A stretch of 64,000 nucleotides of DNA, taken from contig VZSF01008859.1 in NCBI GenBank assembly GCA_013398295.1, forward strand, positions 62,001-126,000, written 5' to 3'. Source of the stretch: Chionis minor (taxonomy: Eukaryota; Chordata; Aves; Charadriiformes; Chionididae). Positions within the stretch are counted from its first letter, which is position 1, and the number at the start of each line of letters is the position of its first letter. Position numbers and translations under genes: made by a program. The notes beneath the pieces were generated by a model. That model made no database searches and had not been told where the DNA came from. It saw only the letters and a list, made by a program, of their open reading frames with translations. Of the stretch, positions 34,601 to 44,900 are shown one piece after another.

Positions 34601-37174
34601 AGTTCTCGGCATCTAGGATGTTGCATAACCAGTCATGGGGAAGTTGGCAACCAGCGCCATTCCTTATGTGTAAGCAGCAGCAGGCATTTGATGGGGCATT
34701 TTTTATGCCACCCAAAATGTTTTTGTCCTTCATCCACACACACAGTTTGTTTTGTCCCCAAGCATTAGATGGATGGGTGACCCTCCCTCTCCTTCCCAAC
34801 AGGCTATCGTTGAGAAGATCCATGCCCGTTTGGTTAAAGAGTACATCGTGAGGCTGCTGAAGAGGAAAGTCAGCCTGAAAACTCCAGCGCAACAGCAAAA
34901 CCTAGCCCAAAGCATCTCCAAGAATGCTGCTGACCTGGAAGCCTTCTGCACCAGCAATGTACGTGAGTGCTCCCTGTGTCCACAACAGCACAGGGCACAC
35001 TGAAAAACAGGAAAATAAATTTTCTGGGGCCTCTCGTTAACCTTTCCAATTCAGCTTAATTTCCTGGAAGGCAGGATCTTAGGCCGAAAGAGGTCTCCAG
35101 GTGCCTGCAGGGAGGAAGGCTTCCCTGCTATCAGCCTGCCCTCCCCTGGGTGAAAAGCCATGCTTTCATCCTGCTTTGTCCCGTAGGCAGCAGTTTCCTT
35201 TTGAAGGTTTATATAAATAGGATCAGAAGATTTAGCTAAACACTGCTCTGCTCTGTTTTCAGTGCGACTTGCGTGGAGTCTGGGTTTTGACTCTTCTCCC
35301 TCGTCCTTGATTTCCCTCACTCTGCTGTTTTTAGGTCAGGCAAGGGCTGGAATGGGCAGCACTGGGTCTCCTATACACAAGGGTTTTCCCCACCAGAGAC
35401 CGTTACTTTCTCTGCATGGCTGAAACACCCTCTCTGTCCTCTGAGAGCACCTCCCTCCTTTCACACCTCTACATTTGCCTGCAAAAAAGCTAAGCCAAGC
35501 CCTGTCCTCCACCACCCCATGGACATTTGACTGGGGACGGAACAAGCCTGAGCATCACTCAGTGTGGGTGGGAGGTCAGGCAGCCATTGGGATATCCAAC
35601 AGCCAAAAAACAGGTCCGGTTGGGGTTCTTACCTGAGTGAGCAGGGAGAGGATTTTGGCAATGCCTGGAGATGCAGGGTTGTGTGCAGAGCTGGGGGAGG
35701 ACAGCACGTGACAGTGCATTACCTTGCCCATCAGACCTCGTACACACACCAGGCAGCATAGAAACCCAAGGAAAGGAAAACACAGTGGGAGGGAAGAGCA
35801 GAGAGAGCCCGCTGAGGTGGACGCAGAAACCTGAGTCTTACGGCAAACCCTGCACCCCTTGTGTAAGAGGATAAAAAACCACCACAAAACTAAGCCAGTT
35901 TCTCCAAGGCTGGCCCAGGCTAGAAACATCACTGAAAAGAGTGAGGCATCTAAAATAGCTGCCGTGTTCCTCCCCTTCACCAGGAAAGAGCTGAGTGGCA
36001 CCCCTGGGGAAACACGGCTCCTGGGCTAGGCGCGGGTTTGCCCCTCCGCGATGCCCTGCTGACTGCTTTCTCTTCTGGCAGGGGTCTCAAGCCACGTGGC
36101 TGAATTCGGCGCTCCCCAAACTGGCTGAAATAATCCGACTTCAGGATTTAGGTGCTATTAAAATTGAAGTTGCAACGCTCGCCACGACATACCCAGATAT
36201 CCGGTAAGAGACACTGAAACAGATTTGCCAATAGACGTGTGGAATTTTAATTAAGCCAGGAAACAGTCAAATATAAGCATAGGTGAGGTTTTTATAGCCT
36301 GCGTCTATGAAAATGGGTGGGAGCTGTCTGCCAGGCTATGGCAATCCCAGTGCCATCGGACAAGAAAATAAACTGTTAAAAAAGGCCTATTTATATATTT
36401 CAAATTCTGGTCTGATTTTCTCCTTTGCCTTGGGGCCACGAAGATGATCTGTGGGTTGGAGCACCTCTCGCTTATGGAGAGAGGCTGAGAGAGTTGGAGT
36501 TGTTCAGCTTGGAGAAGAGAAGGCTCCGGAGAGACCTTAGAGCCCCTTCCAGTATCTGAAAGGGGCCTACAAGAATGACTTTTTACAAAGGCATGTAGTG
36601 ATAGGCGAGGGGTAATGGCTTCAAACTGCAAGAGGGTGGGTTTAGACTAGATCTCAGGAAGAAATTTTTCACTCTGAGGGAGGTGAGGCACTGGAACAGG
36701 TTGCCCAGGGAAGCTGTGGATGCCCCATCCCTGGAAGTGTTCAAGGCCAGGTTGGATGGGGCTTTGAGCAACCTGCTCTAGTAGGAGGTGTCGCTGCCCA
36801 TGGCAGGGGGGTTGGAACTAGGCGATCTTCAAGGTCCCTTCCAACCTAAACCATTCTGTTATTCCCTACCGTGCCACAAGCCTCCCAGGGCTGTGCTGGG
36901 TCCTGTGTAGGATCACCAGCTGCTGAGTGATGTCCACCAGGGACCTCAGTGCTGCCACAGGATCCTGCCGCAAGGGACCCAGCCGTGGAGATCTGCGGGA
37001 GGAGATAACACCTGTCTCATTTTCTTCTGCAGCAAAAGGCACCTGGAAGCTTTCCTGTACATCAAAGCCAATTTGTCACGTGGTGAACTCAAAAGCATCC
37101 TGGGCTACTTGGCAGACAGCACGGCATCCACGCCACCTGGGGCCCCACTCTTCTCCAACATACACGTGTCCTAG
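25348..37174 (+). CDS. TNFAIP2: TNFAIP2 (M-Sec), 11 coding exons, 690 aa
   Basis: Joined exons: 25348-25684, 27617-28244, 29878-29992, 31264-31389, 32197-32297, 32387-32485, 32680-32803, 33811-33933, 34803-34958, 36082-36203, 37033-37174. They total 2073 nt with every junction in frame and GT-AG. The product is a Sec6/EXOC3-family protein; human TNFAIP2 is about 654 aa. An N-terminal disordered region carries a polybasic patch (residues 89-109), and the helical Sec6-like body spans about 120-685. Family hallmarks seen are TMKEDL, LPxFL, IANINNC, LVKEYI, AEIIRLQD and IKIEVAT followed by YPDI. The start MMKMLPFF resembles the human N-terminus in form. In mammals the protein binds RalA and the exocyst, and via the basic patch acidic phosphoinositides, driving membrane protrusions and tunnelling nanotubes. 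It is TNF/NF-kB-induced. It lies in tandem downstream of EXOC3L4. TNFAIP2 is preferred over other EXOC3L paralogues because of the basic N-terminus and the position. Confidence 0.93.
27617..28244 (+). CDS. TNFAIP2: TNFAIP2 coding exon 2 (residues 113-322)
   Basis: Largest exon (628 nt). Acceptor ttttttcatcag; the first two bases complete Val113. It encodes the N-terminal helical bundle of the Sec6 fold: a leucine-rich segment (LLEEHKLCDAAQHLI), an E-rich AVEALKEQEKED, RPRKWKELW and the conserved GKTMKEDL, then YPPEF and the LLLSWVHNIYP motif. Donor gtaagt at 28,245. The TAA that appears at the exon end is created by the donor and is spliced out. Confidence 0.95.
29878..29992 (+). CDS. TNFAIP2: TNFAIP2 coding exon 3 (residues 322-360)
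   Basis: Acceptor cattccag; its first base completes Lys322. It encodes DMRKDHVLAEEL, then LGSLLPSSLSKELEKKYL, matching the conserved LGSLLP block of the family. Donor gtgaga at 29,993, phase 0. Confidence 0.93.
31264..31389 (+). CDS. TNFAIP2: TNFAIP2 coding exon 4 (residues 361-402)
   Basis: Acceptor cccctaaag, 42 complete codons. It contains LDKEIQRWKED and LNGHFQSELLAIFVIQ, corresponding to the family segment LExExxRW...LxGHxxSELxxxxIQ. Donor gtaata at 31,390. Confidence 0.93.
32197..32297 (+). CDS. TNFAIP2: TNFAIP2 coding exon 5 (residues 403-436)
   Basis: Acceptor gtttgttaag. It reads SIYSGQKRAKDISVAVGEEL and ends ELPAFLK plus two bases (AG) of Ser436. LPAFL is a conserved family motif. 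Donor gtgagg at 32,298. Confidence 0.92.
32387..32485 (+). CDS. TNFAIP2: TNFAIP2 coding exon 6 (residues 436-469)
   Basis: Acceptor cccctccag, only 89 bp after the previous exon. It encodes YKDAFEDFKEKSKKHRYYK and the hallmark ILIANINNCWNF. It ends with two bases (CG) of Arg469. Donor gtaagg at 32,486. Confidence 0.95.
32680..32803 (+). CDS. TNFAIP2: TNFAIP2 coding exon 7 (residues 469-510)
   Basis: Acceptor ctccttgcag. It encodes DYAEKNMAEKDD..LSTLGDIENSGFDVLLQQLF and ends AQLK; GFDxLLQxL is conserved in the family. The donor is gtaccg at 32,804, weak at positions +4 and +5. Confidence 0.92.
33811..33933 (+). CDS. TNFAIP2: TNFAIP2 coding exon 8 (residues 511-551)
   Basis: Acceptor atattttcag, preceded by a 1-kb intron rich in T runs. 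41 complete codons: PIYKKFTENKW, EIMNEIIKTTGKHISDF, ending DPFYH. Donor gtaagt at 33,934, phase 0. Confidence 0.93.
34803..34958 (+). CDS. TNFAIP2: TNFAIP2 coding exon 9 (residues 552-603)
   Basis: Acceptor cttcccaacag. It encodes AIVEKIHARLVKEYIVRLL, then LKTPAQQQNLAQSI and ADLEAFCTSN. The donor gtacgt at 34,959 gives the family-conserved junction FCTxx|GSxATWL. A stronger-looking gtgagt begins 4 bases further on (34,963) but would break the frame. Confidence 0.92.
36082..36203 (+). CDS. TNFAIP2: TNFAIP2 coding exon 10 (residues 604-644)
   Basis: Acceptor tcttctggcag. It encodes GSQATWLNSALPKLAEIIRL, then QDLGAIKIEVATLATTYPDI, the most conserved block of the family. It ends CG| of Arg644. 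Donor gtaaga at 36,204. Confidence 0.96.
36439..36866 (+). mobile_element. CR1 LINE 3' end, subfamily B, in TNFAIP2 intron 11
   Basis: Sense CR1 fragment of about 430 bp. It starts at gaagatgatctgtgggttggagcacctctc (ORF2 C-terminal region) and ends with the aggtcccttccaacctaaacc and attctgttattcc tail. It sits 166 bp upstream of the terminal-exon acceptor. It is closest in type to the 13.3-kb copy. Confidence 0.92.
37033..37174 (+). CDS. TNFAIP2: TNFAIP2 terminal coding exon (residues 644-690, stop TAG)
   Basis: Acceptor tttcttctgcag. It encodes KRHLEAFLYIKANLSRGELK, SILGYLADS, then a short Pro-rich linker and the final LFSNIHVS. TAG is at 37,172-37,174. It has the same phase and split Arg codon as the EXOC3L4-like exon at 368. 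The ending with a hydrophobic LFxxI motif is shared by both paralogues. Confidence 0.95.
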
Positions 37175-38955
37175 GCCAAGGCACCCCCTTGGCACCCGCT
37201 TTGTGCCGGACTGAGGGCTAAGCCGGGAATGGAGACCATCCCCTGGAGCCATGCACAGCACACACTGCCACCTTTTCCTACGGAAAGTACTTTGTCCTAA
37301 TCTGGTGCTCAGCATCTCTATGGGAATCGCTGTCCTCCATACACAGCCGGGAAAAGGGGGCACCCATGGGAGAAGCAGTGCCTGCAAGGACCGGGACTGC
37401 TCCTTGCAGCAGCCGCAGAGTCCATCCAAGGTCTCCTTGGTGCCACCACTTTCTGCCTGGACACTGCCCTGGTGCTCTGACCTCCATCTACCTCACAGGG
37501 TGCCGCGAAGGCCATGTCGCTGACTCCCCAAGTAGCCCAGACTGAGCAGGCACCTCCTATGTAGCTTTTTGTCTTTTAAGGAAACAGAGGGAAACAAAAA
37601 CTGAAGCCATGATTTAGAGATGTTGGAAAAGTCCCACGTGAACGTGCTTGCACCCCATCTGCCATCCTCTGAGCTGGGCAGGGGTGGCTGCATGAGGCTG
37701 GTGGGAGAGGCACCAGGTTTTGGGTCAGGAGGAGCTGTTGCTCAGCCATGGCAGGACTCCTGCCGTCCTCCCACGCTGCAGCACGCTCAGATGGGGGGCT
37801 TGGAGTGGCCCCAGCTGCACACTTGGCCCCATGCAGCAGCGTTTCCCCGGGCCATTGGGTTTTCCAAACCAACCACGGAGAGCCCCAGCTGGCCCCACAG
37901 CAGTGGTCCAGCCAGGAGAGCGTGTGCTTCCTTCACCTCCATGAGGTGGGAGCGCACGACGCCCCCGGCAGCCGGCAGCCCCTCTGCAGTGACCCCATCC
38001 AGTGCGTCTGCACTGGAGTGGCACCCTGGTACCAGAGGGTTAGGAGCAAACCCCCTGCGGCAGAGGATGGTGTGGGTCAAACACCGGCATCTAGTAAAGC
38101 ACTTCGGATAGTACTTAAGCCCGCCTCATGGAGGAGAGGACTTTTCCAGACCCCTGTCAACATTACAGGCTTTGAATGGGTGGTGGAACTGGTCTCAAAT
38201 GCCATGATAATGTATTGAGTATCCTGTGCGCATCACCATTTCCTTGCTCACTCTTTCCCCTCTTCCTGTGAGGTAGATACGATGCGAGAACACAAATGGG
38301 TCTGTTGTGAAACTACGTTTTGTTTTACAGCCCAGTTTTTGGGGAAGCGAATCACTTGCCAAAACAACAATGTGTTTAGTTGAAGACCTTTCTGTTCTGT
38401 TTTTTCTCCATTTCAACTTCTGTATCAGGCTGTAGAAAGTCGGTCCGGAAGGAAGACGCATAATGACTGTGCCAAGCATGTAATCTATTTATATGCATAT
38501 GCAGTACACCATTGGTGTATTTTTGCATCCAATTTTATTTTTTCTCAGTTAGAGATATTCATTTGCAATGTTTATATTTAAACAGTATTCAAATATGCTA
38601 GAAAAGTGACTCATTTATTCTGTCTCTGGCTGTTGTTTACTGCGCTGCCACATGCAGTCCTACATACTCCTTCAAAGGGCCAATTCTTCCACTCCTCCCA
38701 GCCTGTTTTGGTGAATATCACCCACTGGTTCCAGGCAGGCAGGGTCTTGCTGGACTACTGGCAAGCTGGTAAAGCAGAGGCACCCTCTGTTTGTGCTGTG
38801 TATGGGTCTTATAGCCTGTCTTTACTTGCTCTCTGGAGCAAGGACTGTCCCGGGCACTGTGTTTCTGGTACCTGGTATAACAAGGTCCAAAACATCAGCT
38901 TCTAAGCACTACCACAGTCTCAATGTTGAATAATAAAAAGATATATATTTGACGT
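37175..38955 (+). other. TNFAIP2: TNFAIP2 3' UTR
   Basis: About 1.78 kb from the stop to the expected cleavage site downstream of AATAAA (38,932). The second half is AT-rich and has three ATTTA pentamers, at 38,487, 38,576 and 38,613, of the type found in unstable cytokine-induced messages. ORFs inside it (for example around 37.6-38.2 kb) have no family match. Confidence 0.75.
38932..38937 (+). terminator. TNFAIP2: TNFAIP2 polyadenylation signal
   Basis: AATAAA, the first canonical hexamer after the TNFAIP2 stop. It is followed within 25 bases by a T/G-containing stretch (tatatatttgacgt). Cleavage is expected near 38,950-38,960. Confidence 0.75.
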
Positions 38956-38959
38956 ACAT

Positions 38960-41900
38960 CTCATCCTTGCTGCTCTGGCATCGCCCTTCCTCCGTCTACT
39001 TCTCTCTCCTCATGTTCGTACGAGTCTTTAGTAGGTGCACCCCACCAGAATTTGGCCCCAGCCAGCCCTGCTGACCCCATTTGCCCTCCTAGCAGCTGCT
39101 CTTAAACCTGTGGTTTTGCTGCTGTCAGCGTTGAGACAGATGGAGCCGGAGTCCTCTGCCAACAGGTTATGTGACAAAATCGTACGCTGGGTGAAAAGCA
39201 GCGCCTTGGTTTCAGTCTGCTGCCTGGGCATGGGTGGTGCAAACCTCCCCCTCCTCCCACAGTCACACCCCCACAAAACTTCATATATACACATAATTTA
39301 AAAACTTATTATGCATTATTTAAACACTTATCCCTGCTACAATTTAAAGCCGAATGCCAAAATGACTTCTGACAGTGCTGAGCACTGATGACAGCTCTCA
39401 CCTATTGTGCAACATTTTCTTTCCCACTTAGTGAAAGGTCATGTTGCTGCTATAAATAACTGCATTTCGATTTAGAGACCTGTTGAGGGCCTACAGAAAT
39501 GCATCATGCAAGTGATTACGCTGGTCTTTTAAAAAGAAAAAGATTCCAGCTAAGTAAGTGCTCAAAGGAAAATACTGGATCTATTTATATATCATAATTA
39601 GGATGGGTAGGAGAAAGTGGTTTTCATACACATTTCATAAGCCATATGGAACTGCATTGTGCAATTTTCTTCATCCTCCTATAAAACCCCGGCTTTCAGC
39701 TCTAATGAGCCCAGGAAACTACTTTATCTTCCTGTATGACTCGACATTTACAATGGCATTTATTTATCTGTGCCATATTACACATAGCCAGGTACTTTCA
39801 GGAGGTTGCACGAATGTCTTCTAATAACAGTGTTAGATTAATACTGATAAATAGCACTCCTATAAATGAATTAAATACATTTTTCTGAGGTCAGTATGGC
39901 TGGATTTTCTTGATCACACAACCTCTGCTGATGTTGCCGTCTGCCTCTCCTTGGAGGCAGAGCAGCTAGCCAAGATGAAAAAAATTAAAATAAGCTGTAT
40001 AAAACAGTTAAGACAGCTGGTTCCTGGGCACAGTTTCTGTGGCATTACCATCACTAAGTCAGTTGTCACCAGTGCCACTAGGACATCAGCCTGCATCAGC
40101 CACCGCATTGGACACGGACTGAGCTCACACATGTGCTCACGCACACTCCTTGCTCCCTACCCATCCATCCCACCAGGCGCTTCCATCACTTGGCATTAGA
40201 CTGGTAATTTGCAAAAGACAGAGGGATGCAAAGTGCAGTGCACCGAAGGGTGGACCGAGGCGTTACTCGCCTCCTCTGCTTCCGCAGGAGCCACCTGCTG
40301 CAAGCCAAGTCCCCAGTGACACCTGGGGAACCTCTGCCCTTGCTGCAGGGGAAGCCAAAACCAGCCAGAGAGCTCCTGGACATGATGAAAGAGAGAAAAA
40401 AAAAAAAGCAGAAATGTTCCGCTAGAGCCTGCTAAGAAATTTTGGGGTCTCCAGACCTGGACATGAAGAGTTAACAAACCAAAATGCTTCCCCTTTGAAG
40501 ACTGATCTTCTCATTAGGATCCCCTGAGACACCATGGCACTGGACTAAAGGCCATAAGATTTATTAACGCGCTGATTTTAAGCAACACACAGCAGACCAA
40601 AGTGCTTTGGTAATTGGGCCTTTCCGAATTCCGGCCACATCTCCGGGTGGGCAGTCCTGGCTGCACTGACGTGCGCAGTGACATGGACATGCGACACAGT
40701 TCCTCACTGACTAATGGATGTAAAGCACCTGCAATTATGTATTCACAAAGGATGTGGCAGCATTTGCTGACCTCTGTTTATAACTTGTATTTAGTTTAGG
40801 TGGTATGAACTTTAATTGGAGAAAACCTGGAAACCCCAATCCAGTGGGAAGAGACTGTGAAGCCTGGCAATGCACGGAGCATCCCAGAGGAAAGGCAGTC
40901 CTGCAATGAGCAGGGATGGCAGAACCTCCTTCCCCAGAGAAATTAGAGCACACAGGCTGCAGGTCCCACATCTTCCAGCACAGCTTCACAGGTTGCCCCA
41001 TCACGTGCCTCTGCTGTGCACAGCTTGGGTCAAAAGCCAGTGCTGGGCACCAAATGGGCAGCAGTCAGCATCTCTGAGCTTTGGGGAGGAAGGATGTTTC
41101 GGGAGCAGGCTGGAGGCTGGGAAGCCTGGGTGTGACACTAGCAAAATCCTGCTTTCATAAAGCTTTGCCACTCTGCAGATTGAAAGCCATGGGAGTAATT
41201 GCTGACTTCCTGCATGACTTAAAAAGAGGATGTGGCCACTAACACCCACACTGATATCCTTGAAATACAAAATAGCTCTTCTGTAGCCACAATAATAGGC
41301 ATGGCAGCTAGTGTCGGGGGATTTCAAGAATTACTCATCAGTGCAGCAGCCACAGATTTCCCCCTTAGCAAAGGTGTAACTCCACACTGCTGGGGAAGGA
41401 GGTGAATCTCACCTCCTGGGCAAAAACCAGAGGAAACATGATGGAGCAGATGCACACATCAGGCTGTTCAGGTGCGCGATACCGAAGAAAGGTTAATCAT
41501 GTTTTTTAAAACAATAAGAAGTTTTTAAGGCTGCCGTGAAGTGAACATTCCTACTGCTGGACACCGTTTCTCCTTGCTACCCAGGATTTTCTCCTCTAGA
41601 AATACAGTTTAAGAAAATCCTTTTGAACTGACCAACTTCCAACTTCCAACTGTAGCTTCCCTACAAAACCATTTTTAATCTCTTCTCTGGGTCTTGTCCC
41701 CTTGGAGATTTTCAGTTGCTGCTTTCACCTCTCCACAACTCTTAGAGGTTTGCCCCAGCTCCCCTCCAAACACTCCCCTCCAAGTAGTGCCCTTAGACCA
41801 TGTTCTGCCAATCTTCCCACTATTTATTCAACCGATGGGACACACCAGGGCACATCGTACCAGCACCTGGGAAGGCCATCATCTGAGGAATTCATAGCTA

Positions 41901-44900
41901 TTTATCTAAGTAGTTTTCATCCAAATAGGACAGAGCACTTAAGCTGTAATAACCCTCCTAATGGACTAATAAAAGAGGAAAACTTATCATTTAGCAGAAA
42001 AGCTGAGCTCTCAAAAGTACTCATTAATGTTGGAATGGCTGTGATGGGGAGAGATTAACTCTGAAAGGGAGGAAATTATAACAAACTCTCGGGTAGAACA
42101 ATATTGGTCCTGGAGTCTTCAAGAGCTTTGGAGCCCAACGGCTGGAGCCGAATCTTAAAGGCTGGAGGCCAACCCCCATGTCCCACTGGCAAAAGCAGTG
42201 CAGCCTGAGAGCTAAACCAAGTGTACAGATCAGATAAAATATCAGAATAAATTTAACAGCGCTATGTCCTAGTTAACGAGGGTTATGTCTGCTCTTCGGT
42301 ACTATCACAGTCCCCTCTACCCTACGCTGTAGCCACAAGAAGTGGGGACAGCCATCTGAGCTGTGGGGCAGGGACTGTTATCTTCATGCTCCGGCACAGC
42401 AGACCCCTTGTCTTTGGCAAGGTCACAACCCGAACTTCATGTGTTGTGACACAGCCCCTTCGCAACCTGCATGGGGCTACACAGACCCAAAAAGGTTGGT
42501 TGAAGCTATCCACTCCCTCTATTTAACATGTGAGGAGCGACAGAGGTATTTACAATGCTCTAAGAGAGGCATTAACCCAGCAGGATCCTGGCAGCCACCC
42601 GCTTGTGACAGGTTTGTTCAGACACTCCTGGACCACACCAGCCTTGGGGTCCCTTGGTCGGGAAGCAGGTGTGAAGGGAACACCACCTGCAGGGCCGCAT
42701 TTAATTCAGAGGTGTCATTGCTCTCCTGCCTGCACATGGGTGGTTGCAGAAAGCATCTGTGAGCAGTCCTGTCTGTCTCCCCCGGGATGCTTGGGAAGGG
42801 GCATCCTATTCCACCTCCGAGGGATTACAGGGCTTCGGGTAACTCAAGGGAGGCAGGTAGGACCAACAGACCAGTCCTGTGACCTCATGGGGCAAAGAGA
42901 CCCATAAGAGCTACTGAAAAAGTGGGACAATTCGAATCAGGGTAACTCTTGCACAGGCTGGGTGGGCTAGAGCTGCTCCTGGAGGAACCTTGGCAAGCTT
43001 TTGAAGATCTCACGGGTAACACTGTTAATCCTGGAGCTGGCAAAACACAGCACAAGCAGTCATCCAGATAACCTTTGATGTATATCAGTAAGAGAAACAC
43101 GGGAGGTGCCCTGGAGAAGCAAGCCTGCAGAAGTAGAGACTGAGAAGGTGGGAGAGCAGCCTTCAGGTACCTGTCATGCCTCTGGCTGCGCTCAAAAGTC
43201 TTTTGTTGGTCTTTGTTTTACTGTCCAGCTCAGCATCGCCTTCTGATCCATTAAAATATCACAAAGACTAAAGTATTACTGTGGAATGCGTGCACTGCCC
43301 AAGCTCCCATTTCTGTTTGATTTGATTTCTCTATGAAGCCTCTCTCAAGGAGATCAGATTCCATTTACTTGGGGAACATTTTGTCAGATCAGCACATACA
43401 GCATGAAATCAATAGCAGCTTTTGAAGAAAGACCAGATTCATTTGTTATCCAGAACAATCTCTTAAGCCAGCTTTTCTTCAGTAGAAACCACAGTTAAGA
43501 AAAGAAAAGATTCCACCTTCCTTCCATCTACCTGAAAACCTCACCCTCTGTAACCCCCATAAGCAAGGGGCAAATGCCCATTTCTCCACGTAACACTATT
43601 TCTGTACCAAAAAACTCTTTCTGTACAAAATAACACTATTTCTATCCAGATATGATGTTTTTATTTCTAGTGTAAGTTTCTGCTATCTCATATGAACAAC
43701 TCAATGCCACAAGCTTCAGTTTGTTATTCAAAATTATACTAATTGCCCATTTCCATACATTTCAATATAGCTTGGCTTGAAAAACAAATTTCTGCTTTCA
43801 GTAGTACATAAGCAATGCTTCATTGTTAATGTGCAAATTACCATTAAGAGAATCAACACACAGCAGATTTCTTCAATCTGTTTACCTCTCTATACACAGA
43901 AAAAATTCTTCATGGTGTGCTTTCAATGGAGGCAACAAAATCTACAGGCTCTTGGGAGCTAATACCTCGATTAGTAATGGATACTTGGGTCATTTCTTAG
44001 TCCAAGAGTTCTGCATCACACCGGCACACAGTGCCCCCACACAGATGCTACTACCATAACTGTTTTTCTTACAGACACTCTGTATCCAGCCTTTTGCCCA
44101 GTTTCAGCCCTTCAAAGAACACTGTCTTCTGGGAATTCAACTTTTTTCTCCATGGAAAGCGGCCAAATCAGGGTATTTTGTTTGGCAAACCCAAACCGTG
44201 AAGTCTAGGATCTGAAAGCTGGTTATGCCGACGTGTGAAACCCCCTTTCTCTTCCCACGCTCTGCCACAGCATGCGCTTAGATGAGTCCCAGAGTGGGGT
44301 TTGGTCATTATTCCTTCTGGTAATTTTCTCTTCAGGGAAAACATCAGAAACTTCAGGCCATGCAAGTTCCCAATGTTGTAGAAGCTTTGACATATTGTGA
44401 AAGAAATACAAATCATGTGCAGAGGTCTTCTCTGTCTTTTCCAGGCTTGTAAGCCATCAAGACCCGCAGTGTTTCAGTCATGCCGTTCCCACCTAACGTA
44501 TAAAATTACAGTCTTACTCAATTTCCAGTGCTCAGGACTGACAACTTGAGAATTCGGAAATTCTGAATTCCCTGAATTCTGAAGCTTTTGGTAGACAAGG
44601 ACAAATACATGCAGGATATGCTCAAAAGGACAAGGGTGGACATCAGCCCCCAGAGGCTGCTGTGACTGCTCTCGGGAGCATCGCGAGCTCCATGGAGTTG
44701 CTCCATTTAGGGGCTTCACCTGCGTGCCACCAGCACCCACCTCAGGGCAGCCCGAGAGGGCTGGTGAAGGTCTTTCTCCCTGAGATGGGCTGTCCCAGCA
44801 GCAAAGAGTTGTTTGTCGGGCAGTCGCTGCAGGAGGGGAATCCCTGCCTGCCCATGTAAGGATGGGAAATGACTGCTGCTGTAATCAAGTAGTTGTCTGT

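Noticed and set aside
37620..38218. Open frames of 163 and 156 codons in the TNFAIP2 3' UTR
   Set aside because: They lie after the TNFAIP2 stop and before its poly(A) signal, overlap each other in different frames and show no domain.
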